Part shown: positions 1 to 7,821 of the stretch, one piece after another
How the letters are laid out: each line of letters begins with the position of its first letter
Position numbering within the stretch: position 1 is the stretch's first letter
Origin: Opitutaceae bacterium
GTDB taxonomy: Bacteria > Verrucomicrobiota > Verrucomicrobiia > Opitutales > Opitutaceae
Length of the DNA: 32,592 bases
Assembly (NCBI GenBank): GCA_025355125.1
Contig: JANXLP010000399.1
Span: 1 to 32,592 of the forward strand
Direction of reading: 5' to 3'
The notes under the pieces: generated by a model
Told to the model about the DNA's origin: nothing
The model's input: the letters and a program-made list of their open reading frames with translations, nothing else
The model's database searches: none
Program-made: the position numbers and the translations under genes

Positions 1-53
1 AAGATCAAATATCGAGCTACAAACGCCTTGAACGGCCTAAGTCCGACAGGCTG

Positions 54-2231
54 CTAGGTTTTACGGTCGTCCGATTCGCCGAGGACCAACTTGTCGGCGG
101 GCGGGTTGGATTTGTCCTTCTTGCCCGGAGCCGTGGCGCGACCCTTGGAGCGCTGGCCATCACTGTAATAGGCGTAGTTGTGCGTGTAGTAACCGTAGTC
201 TTCGCCGGAGCCGAGCGGCACCTGGTTGAGCACGACACCCAGCACCGGAGCCTTGAGGCCGTTGATGATCTGCTGGGCACGTAGCACCATGGCGGCGGGA
301 TTGCGACGATGCTGGATGAGGAGGACCACGCCGTCCATCGCCCCAGCCAGCACACTCGCGTCGCTCACCCCGATGATCGGCGGCGAGTCGAAGATGATTT
401 TATCGTAGCGCCCGCGCAGCGTCGCGATGAGCTCACGGAGGCGATTCGTGTAGATCATGCTCAGCGTGAAATTCGTGGCGCCGCCGCTGGGGATGAAATC
501 GAGACCGGGCGCAACCGCAGTCTGGATGACGGTTTCGAGGGTTTGCGCACTCGTAAGAAGTTCGCTGAGGCCGGGCGATTTTGCCCAGGCGCCGAGACGA
601 TGCTGGGCGGGCCGGCGAAGGTCGGCGTCGATGAGGATCACGCGTTCGCCACTCGCGGCCATCAGGCGAGCGAGGCGGTTCAGAGTGGTGCTCTTGCCTT
701 CGCCCGGGCCGGCGGAAACGACGACGAAGCACGCGGGCTTTCCTGCCGGCAGGGCGAGATTCAGGTTGGTATGCAGGACGCGGTAGGGCTCGGTGTCGGC
801 CGGATCGGTATCGGCGGCACGGTCGAGCGGATCGCTCTGAAACGGAATGATGCCGAGCACGGGCAGGCGCAGTCGGGTCTCGACGTCGGCGACGTCGCGG
901 AAGCTGGTGTCGAAATATTCAAGGAGGACCGCAGTGCCGACGGCGAGCACGACGCCGAAGAGCCCGGCGAAGGCGAGGTTGAGCGGCCAGCTGGGGCGGC
1001 TAGGGAAACGGGCGGGCTCGGCGGTGTTGAGGATCTCGATGGTGCGCTTCGGCACCTGGAAATCGATTTCGCGCTGACGGAGGGTGAGCTTGAGGGTGGT
1101 GAGGAGGCGGGTCTCGTCGTCGAGTTTCTGCGCGGCTTCCTCAAAGGGGCGCATGCGGTCGCGCGCGGAGAGGATCTGATCGACCTTGGCCTGCGCGAGC
1201 TGGCGTTTGAGTTCGGTCACGCGGGCATCGGCTTCCTTGTAGGAAATTTCGAGCGAGTTTTCGTAGCCGCGAAGCTGCGCATCAAGCTGCTCCTTGATCT
1301 TCGCGCGGTTATCGACGGCGGAAATGAGATCGGGGTGCGCTTCGCCGAGGCGAGCTTTGAGCTGGGTGAGCTTCTGGTCGGCGATGAGGTAGGCCTGAAG
1401 GAGATTCTGGATGTTCTGATCGGGAATCAGCTCGGAATTCACGAGGCCCACGCGATCTTCGACGGCGATGCTCTTGAAACGCTCCCAACGCGTGCGCCGG
1501 CCGATGGCATCGACGCTGAGCGCGATCATCGAGTTCTGCATCTGGCGCAGCGTTTCAATCTCCATGTCGGAGTAGCGGGCGTTGAGATCCACGCCGGATA
1601 TATTGAGGTCTTTGCGGAGTTTCTCGACGCGGTCGCGCTGCGCGCTGACCGAGGTCTCCTGAATGACGAGTTCCTGGCGGAGCTTGGCAAAGCCCTCGCG
1701 TTGCTCGGAGGTGGCGAGCGCGATGCGGTCATCGGAATAGACGCGGGCAATCTCGTTGGCGATGTCGGCCCCGAGCGCGGGCGCCTGTGAATAGACATTG
1801 ATATCGATGAGCGAGGAACTGCGCTGGGACTCGATGCGCAGCATCTTGGCGACGAGATAACGATACGCCGTCGCCGGCGGCAGCACGACGCCGGGGGCGC
1901 CCAGTTCCGCCGCCAACTTCGCCCCGAGGCCGAGGCGGGCGATCACGGGATAGAGGATTTTTTCCGACTGCATGATCTTGAATTGATCCTGCTGGAAATA
2001 GGGGTCGTAGGCGCCGCTCGCCTGGGCGGAGAAGAGCTTCATCTCGCCCTCGGGTTTTTCCACCCGGATCTTGGCCGTGGCGAGATACCAGCGCGGCAGG
2101 AAGGCCGTGACGATGATCGTCGTGATGAGCACGATGCTCAACACCAGCCACACCAGGGCCTGACGCTGGCGCAGGATGCGGAAAAAATCGGCCAGCGATG
2201 CGCTATCCTTGCTGGCGGAGGAGAGAGTCAT
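54..2231 (-). CDS. Wzc-type polysaccharide co-polymerase / BY tyrosine autokinase
   Basis: An inner-membrane bacterial tyrosine kinase (725 aa) of the type that controls chain length and export of exo- or capsular polysaccharide. The N-terminal Wzz-like part has one membrane segment at about residues 24-48. A long periplasmic region rich in predicted coiled coil follows, then a second membrane segment at about 415-437. The cytoplasmic kinase has Walker A SAGPGEGKST (506-515, K513), Walker A' LIDAD (D535, D537) and Walker B KIIFDSPP (D615). The C-terminal tail holds six tyrosines in eleven residues (679, 681, 682, 686, 688, 689), the expected autophosphorylation cluster. Kinase and Wzz parts are fused, as in proteobacterial Wzc. 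It lies 32 bases downstream of the barrel gene, so the two are probably co-transcribed. The ATG at 2231 has no Shine-Dalgarno sequence. The family call is secure; the polysaccharide is unknown. Confidence 0.95.
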   Translation of the reverse strand: MTLSSASKDSASLADFFRILRQRQALVWLVLSIVLITTIIVTAFLPRWYLATAKIRVEKPEGEMKLFSAQASGAYDPYFQQDQFKIMQSEKILYPVIARLGLGAKLAAELGAPGVVLPPATAYRYLVAKMLRIESQRSSSLIDINVYSQAPALGADIANEIARVYSDDRIALATSEQREGFAKLRQELVIQETSVSAQRDRVEKLRKDLNISGVDLNARYSDMEIETLRQMQNSMIALSVDAIGRRTRWERFKSIAVEDRVGLVNSELIPDQNIQNLLQAYLIADQKLTQLKARLGEAHPDLISAVDNRAKIKEQLDAQLRGYENSLEISYKEADARVTELKRQLAQAKVDQILSARDRMRPFEEAAQKLDDETRLLTTLKLTLRQREIDFQVPKRTIEILNTAEPARFPSRPSWPLNLAFAGLFGVVLAVGTAVLLEYFDTSFRDVADVETRLRLPVLGIIPFQSDPLDRAADTDPADTEPYRVLHTNLNLALPAGKPACFVVVSAGPGEGKSTTLNRLARLMAASGERVILIDADLRRPAQHRLGAWAKSPGLSELLTSAQTLETVIQTAVAPGLDFIPSGGATNFTLSMIYTNRLRELIATLRGRYDKIIFDSPPIIGVSDASVLAGAMDGVVLLIQHRRNPAAMVLRAQQIINGLKAPVLGVVLNQVPLGSGEDYGYYTHNYAYYSDGQRSKGRATAPGKKDKSNPPADKLVLGESDDRKT

Positions 2232-2263
2232 CAGGCGAGAGCGGGTAACGGCGGATGGGCCGC

Positions 2264-3445
2264 TTAGAATGCGTAGGTCGCGCTGACGCCGACCCGGTGG
2301 CGAACCTGTCCGCGAGCGAGGTCGCCGGAATCGATGTTGTCGTAATCGTAGCTCGCCGCGACGGACCAGTTTTTGGCGGCGAGATAAGTGAGCGCGGTGC
2401 CAAAGCGCGTGGTGGTCTCATCGAGGTCGACCTGACCGCGACGTCCCTGAAGTTGCGACGGTTCGTAGGTGAGCGAACCCGAGGCGACGATGCGCGCGGT
2501 GAGCGGATGCTGCACGTTGACGAAGAAACGGTTGACCTGCGTATCGGTGAAGCGCGCGACATCGGACGACTCCTCGAGCGTGTAGATGTAGCCGGCACTC
2601 ACAAAGGCACGCTCGGCGTAGTCGTATTTCCCGGAGAATTCCGCGTAGGGCGAAGTCTCGCTGCGTTCACCGGAGCGGCGGCGGAATTCAAAGCCGAGGC
2701 GGCCACTGGCTGAGAGTTTGGGACCGGGCGCATAGTCGGCACCCGCGAGGAAGAAATCGGAGTGCTTGTCCTTGTTGTCGCTGAATGCGCGATAGGCGAC
2801 GTCCTGATGGCGGTATTCGCCGACGACTTTGATCTCGGGCAAAACGGCCAAATCGCCGGCCAGGCCGTAGAGATTCTCCGTGCGGTCGAGGCTGCGACCG
2901 AGCGGCGCGCTGCGGTAGTCGTAATAAATGCTGCGGGCCTTCACCGTGACGTTGGTCTTCTTCGTGGGTGCCGTGGAGAAAAGTGCGTCGAACTGGTTGC
3001 GCTGGTAAGACTGGTCCGTGTTCACCGGGATACCGGCCAGCAGAGACTCGGGATTCTTCGCGACGACGAACGCATCCGTCAGGCTGATATTGGTAACCGG
3101 GGAAAACGCGTGGGCCACGCGGGCGAGGAGGTCGTGGCTGTAGAGCGTTTTTTCGCCGGGACGGTTGTCGAAATAATCGGCGGTGAGCTGATACGAGGCG
3201 GTGACAAACGTCTGGTCGGTGACCGAATTCGCATAAACCGCCTTGGGCGCCAAATGATAGACGTAGGTTTCGATCTCGCCACTCGCGGAGCCAAACAAAT
3301 TGCTGTCGTGCGTGAGACCGGCCGTAAGGCTGAGCGTAAAGTCCTTGCCCGAATCCACCGTCGGCGTCGGGGCATAGCCGGCACGCGCGATCAGCAGGCC
3401 GCAAGCGGTCAGGACAAAGAGGCTGAAAATGCGGGAGAATTTCAT
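2264..3445 (-). CDS. Outer-membrane beta-barrel protein of polysaccharide locus
   Basis: A predicted secreted protein (393 aa) with a signal peptide at residues 1 to about 22. The mature protein is a run of alternating hydrophobic/polar strands rich in Tyr, Phe, Arg and Asp, and the C-terminus is aromatic (VSATYAF), as in outer-membrane barrels. The first mature strands (LSLTAGLTHDSNLFG) resemble the start of exopolysaccharide-associated barrel proteins that have a 'DSN' strand. The most likely role is an outer-membrane component for polysaccharide export or secretion, based mainly on the tyrosine kinase gene 32 bases downstream and the glycosyltransferase upstream. It is not a Wza-type lipoprotein, because there is no lipobox. 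A generic porin-like barrel is the alternative. Upstream lies a 126-base gap holding a nested dyad, so the operon promoter may be there. Confidence 0.75.
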   Translation of the reverse strand: MKFSRIFSLFVLTACGLLIARAGYAPTPTVDSGKDFTLSLTAGLTHDSNLFGSASGEIETYVYHLAPKAVYANSVTDQTFVTASYQLTADYFDNRPGEKTLYSHDLLARVAHAFSPVTNISLTDAFVVAKNPESLLAGIPVNTDQSYQRNQFDALFSTAPTKKTNVTVKARSIYYDYRSAPLGRSLDRTENLYGLAGDLAVLPEIKVVGEYRHQDVAYRAFSDNKDKHSDFFLAGADYAPGPKLSASGRLGFEFRRRSGERSETSPYAEFSGKYDYAERAFVSAGYIYTLEESSDVARFTDTQVNRFFVNVQHPLTARIVASGSLTYEPSQLQGRRGQVDLDETTTRFGTALTYLAAKNWSVAASYDYDNIDSGDLARGQVRHRVGVSATYAF

Positions 3446-3501
3446 GAGCGGGAACAGGAGCGGGCGGGCAAAAATTATGCATTTACGCTACGGGTCGCGC
3501 A

Positions 3502-3529
3502 CAGGGCGAAGCAATTGCTTTTTACCCTG
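3502..3529. promoter_or_regulatory. Nested dyad upstream of barrel/tyrosine-kinase pair
   Basis: The perfect 12-base palindrome AAGCAATTGCTT (3509-3520) sits inside an outer pair of inverted arms, CAGGG (3502-3506) and CCCTG (3525-3529). It lies 57-84 bases upstream of the barrel start codon in a 126-base non-coding gap. Position and symmetry suit a transcription-factor operator for the barrel/kinase pair. No regulator is identified, and chance cannot be excluded. Confidence 0.35.
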
Positions 3530-3542
3530 AGCTGGAGGTCCG

Positions 3543-3563
3543 GCCGGCTTCGCGCTAGCCGGC
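3543..3563 (-). terminator. Possible hairpin after glycosyltransferase gene
   Basis: A perfect 7-bp stem, GCCGGCT (3543-3549) with AGCCGGC (3557-3563), and a 7-base loop lie 8 bases past the stop codon of the glycosyltransferase on the minus strand. No T-tract follows, so it is at best a weak or Rho-assisted terminator or a transcript-end stabiliser. Confidence 0.3.
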
Positions 3564-3571
3564 GGGATGTC

Positions 3572-5365
3572 TCAACGCCGCAGCGGGGGCAGCGCGGGAT
3601 TGAGCAAAACGTAGAGGTTCTCCGCGAGCTTCTGCGGCGCACCGAGGGGAAACTCGCGCGGGAGCTGGCCCGTCAGCAGGCCCGCGTAAACCTCACCCCA
3701 CTCGCCGAAGCGGTTGGGCACGGCGCTGAGTGCACCCGGCAGGGATGAGCGCGCGTTGAGCTCTGAGAAAAAGGGCCGGTCGAGCGTGCGCGGCGTGAGG
3801 AGGAGTTCTCCGATCGGCTGCTCCAGCGTGATCGCGTAGAAATCGCGCAGCTTCGGCGGCTGCGCCCACACGCGCGACTGCCCATACCACGCCACGCCGG
3901 CCGGCACATCGGCCATGAGGCCGAAGCGGTGATCGGCGTCGCGGCGCATGAGCTCCTGTTTCATGCCGGAAAACAACGCCGGGAAATAGGGCGGATACTG
4001 AAAATGGATGCGCCGCGGCTCGAGCGCATCGTGGACGAGCGGCAGACCCTGGAGCACCAGCAGGGCAAACGCCGCCAGCCGCGGCCACGACCCGAGCGCG
4101 GCGTTGCTGCTGAGCAACACGAAGAAAAAGCCGGCGCCGAAAACGATGATCAGCGGCGCGCACCACGTGGTGACGAGCCGCTCGCCCTCACCGGAATCGA
4201 GCGTGGCCTGCGCGAGCAGCAGCCACGCCAGCGAGGCCGTAAACACCCAACGCATGCGGTTGGCCGCCGCCGCGCGGAAACCATAGAGCCAGCCCACCGC
4301 AAAAAACGCCGCGAACCAAAATGCGCCGCCCGACCAAAGGCGGTTCTTGATGGTTTCCTGCAACGTGGTGAGGACTTTGTTACCCAGTTTATTGAGCGAG
4401 AGCCCGGGGGCGGCGTCGGACAAGGTCGCCCGGATCGTCGCCGGCTCGGCCGTGGTGTCGCCGGCCTTGAGCGCGATGTCCTGCCATGCCAACGCCACGG
4501 GCGAGCCGGTGAGCGCGAAATTGCGGATCAGCCACGGGCTCACCACGACGAGGAAACTCGCCGCGATGAGCGCGAGCGCGGCGGCGCGCCCGCGCCCCGC
4601 AAAACGCCAGACCGCGTAGGCCAGCGCGACCACCACCAGCGCCCCCGCCGGATAGTCCGCCAAAAAGAGCAGCCCGCACGCGGCCCCGAGCGCAGCCAAC
4701 CAGAGAAAACGCGCACGCCCGGCGGTGTCGGCCGTTTCTTCGACGCTTAGCCAGGCGTGAAAGGCGAGCAGCCCGAGCACCATCAGCAGCGGCGTGCCGT
4801 TGACGACGACGGTCTGCTGCCAGACAGAAACCGAAAGGAGCAGCGCGAGCGCGGCGAGCCACGCCGCCGCCGCCCCAAAGAGCCGGCGCCCGAGGGTAAA
4901 CGTCAGCCACGTGGCGAGCCAGAGGAGCACGAGATTGAGCCCGAGGAGAAAATAATCCGCCGCGTAACCGTCGGGCGGCTCGGGCGGCTTCGCGAAAAGT
5001 CCCTCACGCGTGGCGGCGGGCAACACGCGCAGCGCACCCGCGATTACCACGGGATAAAGCGGCGCCTGGTGCAGCTCGGGATACGGCCGCGCCGGGTCAA
5101 ACCGAATGCCCCGCGCGCGGAGAAATGCCGCCGTCTGCGGGTAATTGATGAGGGTCGAAAACCCCTCCCCGCGCACGAGCTGCCGCGCGACATCCGCCTG
5201 TGCAAGGGTGCGCTCGCTCACGGGACCGTGAAACTGTTTCCAAGCGACGAGCAGCGAGAGCACGAGCGTGCCGACGAGCACGGCGGCGAGCCGAATCCAG
5301 CGCGCACCGGCGCCGAGTTCGAGCCAGTGGATGAATTCCTGGGCGGTGCGCGGGCGGCTGCTCAT
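3572..5365 (-). CDS. GT39/ArnT-like polytopic membrane glycosyltransferase
   Basis: A 597-aa integral membrane protein with about ten to twelve hydrophobic segments from residue 25 to about 435, followed by a soluble C-terminal part of about 150 residues. The layout is that of GT-C enzymes (GT39/PMT-2/ArnT type), which transfer a sugar from a polyprenyl-phosphate donor on the periplasmic side. The first loop carries QADVARQLVRGEGF, with Asp58 placed where this family has its essential acidic residue. No textbook DD or ExD motif is visible, so activity and substrate are uncertain. It precedes the barrel and tyrosine-kinase genes on the same strand with a 126-base gap, consistent with a role in polysaccharide or glycoprotein assembly. 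The ATG at 5365 is the only good start, and it has no Shine-Dalgarno sequence. Confidence 0.75.
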   Translation of the reverse strand: MSSRPRTAQEFIHWLELGAGARWIRLAAVLVGTLVLSLLVAWKQFHGPVSERTLAQADVARQLVRGEGFSTLINYPQTAAFLRARGIRFDPARPYPELHQAPLYPVVIAGALRVLPAATREGLFAKPPEPPDGYAADYFLLGLNLVLLWLATWLTFTLGRRLFGAAAAWLAALALLLSVSVWQQTVVVNGTPLLMVLGLLAFHAWLSVEETADTAGRARFLWLAALGAACGLLFLADYPAGALVVVALAYAVWRFAGRGRAAALALIAASFLVVVSPWLIRNFALTGSPVALAWQDIALKAGDTTAEPATIRATLSDAAPGLSLNKLGNKVLTTLQETIKNRLWSGGAFWFAAFFAVGWLYGFRAAAANRMRWVFTASLAWLLLAQATLDSGEGERLVTTWCAPLIIVFGAGFFFVLLSSNAALGSWPRLAAFALLVLQGLPLVHDALEPRRIHFQYPPYFPALFSGMKQELMRRDADHRFGLMADVPAGVAWYGQSRVWAQPPKLRDFYAITLEQPIGELLLTPRTLDRPFFSELNARSSLPGALSAVPNRFGEWGEVYAGLLTGQLPREFPLGAPQKLAENLYVLLNPALPPLRR

Positions 5366-5507
5366 GGGCGCACGAATTCAAGGTGGGCCGTGCGCTCCGC
5401 GCGCGGCCGGGAGACGGCGCGAAAGTCGGCGAGCGGGAGCAAACCTACAGGGGAAATCTGGAGTTGGCCTTGGCCGCGCGGGGGGCGCCCGGACCACCGC
5501 GCAGAAC

Positions 5508-6947
5508 TCATTTGTCGGTCACGTCGAGTTCGGGCCATTGCGAGATCTTGCGGTGCAGCGTGCGGCGGCTCACGCCCATGAGTTTGGCGGCCTTGGTGCG
5601 GTTGCCGCGGGATTTGATCAGGGCTTCACGCAAAAGGTGCTTTTCGTTTTCCTCGACTGAGAGCGACGGTCCAGAGTGAAACGAGGCGGAGGCAACGGAA
5701 CCGGCGTTCGCACCGGTCGATGCGGTCCCGCCGCCCACGGCGTTGCCAGCCCGGGTCGCATCGGTGATCGAGGTGGTCTGGCGGAACTTGGGGTCGAGAT
5801 CGTATTCGGTGAGCTTGCCGCCGCGCCGGAGGACGACCGCATTTTCGCAGAAATTGCGCAGCTCGCGGATATTGCCAGGCCACGGGTAGGACTTGAGCGT
5901 GGCGATGGCGCCGGGCTCGAGCGTGAGCGGCGGGTGGCCGTTTTCCTCGGAGAAAATCTTCAGGTAGTGCGCGAGCAGGGCCGGAATATCGTCGGGGCGC
6001 GTGCGCAGAGGCGGAAGTTCGATGCGGACGACGTTGAGGCGGAAGAAGAGATCTTCGCGGAATTTTCCTTCGCGCACCATGACATCGAGGTTGCGGTTGG
6101 TGGCCGCGACGAGGCGCACGTCGAGCTCGATGGGCTTGGAACCGCCGACGCGCTCGATGGCCTTGGTCTCGAGGAAGCGGAGCAATTTTACCTGGGTGGA
6201 GAGGGAGATTTCTCCGATCTCGTCGAGGAAAAGTGTGCCGCCAATGGCGGATTCGAAACGGCCGATGCGGCGCTCGGTCGCGCCGGTGAAAGCGCCGCGC
6301 TCATGGCCGAAAAGTTCACTCTCGAGAAGGTTTTCCGAAAGCGCCGCGCAGTGGACGGCGATGAAAGGCGCGCGGGCGCGCGGGCTGGCCTGATGGATGG
6401 CCTGCGCGATGAGTTCCTTGCCCGTGCCGGACTCGCCCTCGATGAGCACGGTGGCGCGCGAGGGCGCGACAAGTTTCACGCGATCAAGCACGGCGTTGAG
6501 GCCTGAAGAATTGCCGACGATGCCGCCGCCGAAGCTGAATTTTTCGTCGAGCCGCTCGTGGAGTTGCTGCACTTCGACCTCGAGGGTTTTGGTTTTCAAC
6601 GCGCGCTGGATGAGGACTTCGAGGCGCTCGATGTTGACGGGCTTGGTGAGGAAATCGACGGCACCGCGTTTCATGGCCTCGACGGCGGTGTCGATATTGC
6701 CGTAGGCGGTCATCATGAGGACGGCGGGGCGCTGCGGGAGCGCGAGGGCCTTGTCGATGACCTTGAGGCCGGATTTGCCCGGCATGCGGAGATCGGTGAG
6801 GACGACGTCAAACGGCTGGGAATCGAGGAGGTTGAACGCCTCCTCAGCGCTGGCCGCGATGGACACGTCATAAGCGTCGGCCAGCGCCTGCTGCAAACCC
6901 TCGCGGGTATGTTTCTCGTCATCGACGATGAGCACGCTTGGAACCAT
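5508..6947 (-). CDS. NtrC-family sigma-54-dependent response regulator
   Basis: A 479-aa cytoplasmic transcription activator with the classic three-domain order. The receiver has D9/D10, phosphoacceptor D52 (VLTDLRMPG), T80 and K102. The AAA+ domain has Walker A GESGTGKE (171-178), the sigma-54 contact loop GAFTGA (218-223) and Walker B GGTLFLDEIGE (236-246). A Fis-type helix-turn-helix is at about 451-471 (NRTKAAKLMGVSRRTLHRKI). All catalytic residues are present, so it should be a working activator of sigma-54 promoters. I chose ATG 6947: a longer frame to 7016 adds 23 residues with no homology, ahead of the usual receiver start. The linker at about 390-425 is rich in Ala, Gly and Ser. The exopolysaccharide genes lie directly downstream and a hybrid kinase lies two genes upstream; either link is inference. 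Confidence 0.95.
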   Translation of the reverse strand: MVPSVLIVDDEKHTREGLQQALADAYDVSIAASAEEAFNLLDSQPFDVVLTDLRMPGKSGLKVIDKALALPQRPAVLMMTAYGNIDTAVEAMKRGAVDFLTKPVNIERLEVLIQRALKTKTLEVEVQQLHERLDEKFSFGGGIVGNSSGLNAVLDRVKLVAPSRATVLIEGESGTGKELIAQAIHQASPRARAPFIAVHCAALSENLLESELFGHERGAFTGATERRIGRFESAIGGTLFLDEIGEISLSTQVKLLRFLETKAIERVGGSKPIELDVRLVAATNRNLDVMVREGKFREDLFFRLNVVRIELPPLRTRPDDIPALLAHYLKIFSEENGHPPLTLEPGAIATLKSYPWPGNIRELRNFCENAVVLRRGGKLTEYDLDPKFRQTTSITDATRAGNAVGGGTASTGANAGSVASASFHSGPSLSVEENEKHLLREALIKSRGNRTKAAKLMGVSRRTLHRKISQWPELDVTDK

Positions 6948-6953
6948 GGGGCG

Positions 6954-6982
6954 ATTCACACGGCGGGCGCAGAGAGGGTCAA
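6954..6982 (-). promoter_or_regulatory. Candidate sigma-70-like promoter of NtrC-type gene
   Basis: On the minus strand TTGACC (6977-6982) stands 17 bases from GTGAAT (6954-6959). The -35 matches 5 of 6 consensus positions and the -10 only 3 of 6. The -10 ends six bases before the ATG at 6947, so initiation would fall at or next to the start codon and give a leaderless mRNA. Weak evidence. Confidence 0.25.
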
Positions 6983-7088
6983 GCCCGGTGGCGGGACTGC
7001 GCGGGCCCGCGGGCACGTGAGGATTTCACACCCAGCGCGGCTCGCCCGCCACGACGCCGAACATGGGCGCAACCATCAGCAGCATTTC

Positions 7089-7766
7089 TCACCGCGTCGC
7101 TCGCAGCAGCATGTAAAAGTAAACGCAGGCCCAGTGGCAGGCGCTGCCGGCGAGGACGAAGAGATGCCAGATCGCGTGGTGATACGGCAGCCGTTTCCAG
7201 AGATAGAAACCGGAGCCCAGCGTGTAGCAGAATCCGCCCACCACCAGGAGCCGAAGCCCGTCCGAACCGATCGCCGCCAGCACCGGTTTCACCGCGAGCA
7301 GCACAAGCCAGCCCATCACCAAGTAGATGAGCGTCGAGGTGACCTTGAAGCGGCCCGCGAACCAAAATTTCAACGTGATGCCGAGCCCGGCGAGACCCCA
7401 GATCACGCCAAAAAAACTCCAACCCAACGGCCCGCGCAGGCTCACGAGGAGGAACGGGGTGTAGGTGCCCGCGATCAGCAGGAAAATCGCCGCGTGGTCG
7501 AATTTGCGCAGCACGCGCTTCCGCTCCGCACCCGGCACACTGTGGTAAAGCGTCGAAGTCGTGTAAAGTAGCACGAGTGACGCGCCGAAGATTGCCGCAC
7601 TCGTCACATGCCACGCGGTGCCGTGGGCGACGGCTGCCACCAACATGAGCACGAGCCCCACCACGCTCAGGGCGATTCCGACCGCGTGGGTGATCGCATT
7701 GGCCCGCTCTTCCCACGGCGTGTAGGCGGAAGCGACGGCGTTCATGTTCGCAAGCTGGCCGGCCAT
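7089..7766 (-). CDS. Hemolysin III / PAQR family membrane protein
   Basis: A 225-aa inner-membrane protein with about seven hydrophobic segments. It has the family's conserved pieces: the N-terminal WEERANAITHAVG, the central STLYHSVPG followed by FDHAAIFLLIAGTYTPF, and the C-terminal HHAIWHLFVLAGSACHW with its histidines. In related PAQR/alkaline-ceramidase proteins these His and Asp residues bind a metal and suggest hydrolase activity. The bacterial function is not established, and the 'hemolysin' name is historical. An internal ATG at residue 8 (position 7745) begins MNAVAS and is an equally good start. It lies 55 bases downstream of the hybrid kinase gene on the same strand, so co-transcription is possible. 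Confidence 0.92.
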   Translation of the reverse strand: MAGQLANMNAVASAYTPWEERANAITHAVGIALSVVGLVLMLVAAVAHGTAWHVTSAAIFGASLVLLYTTSTLYHSVPGAERKRVLRKFDHAAIFLLIAGTYTPFLLVSLRGPLGWSFFGVIWGLAGLGITLKFWFAGRFKVTSTLIYLVMGWLVLLAVKPVLAAIGSDGLRLLVVGGFCYTLGSGFYLWKRLPYHHAIWHLFVLAGSACHWACVYFYMLLRATR

Positions 7767-7821
7767 CGCGCGTCAGCAAAGGCAAAGTGTGCGCTGCGGC
7801 GCTGACGGCCCCGGTGCGGCT

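Noticed and set aside
309..1790. Long plus-strand frames opposite real genes (also 13865-15277, 16387-18312, 18478-20178, 25351-26940, 30313-31731)
   Set aside because: Each lies within or largely across an intact minus-strand gene with clear motifs; the Gly/Val/Ala/Glu-rich translations show no known domain.
4389..4910. Possible small genes inside the glycosyltransferase gene
   Set aside because: Out-of-frame shadows of a GC-rich, Ala/Leu-rich membrane protein gene.
6948..7016. Longer start for the NtrC-type regulator
   Set aside because: The added 23 residues have no receiver-domain homology; receivers start a few residues before the VLIVDDE strand.
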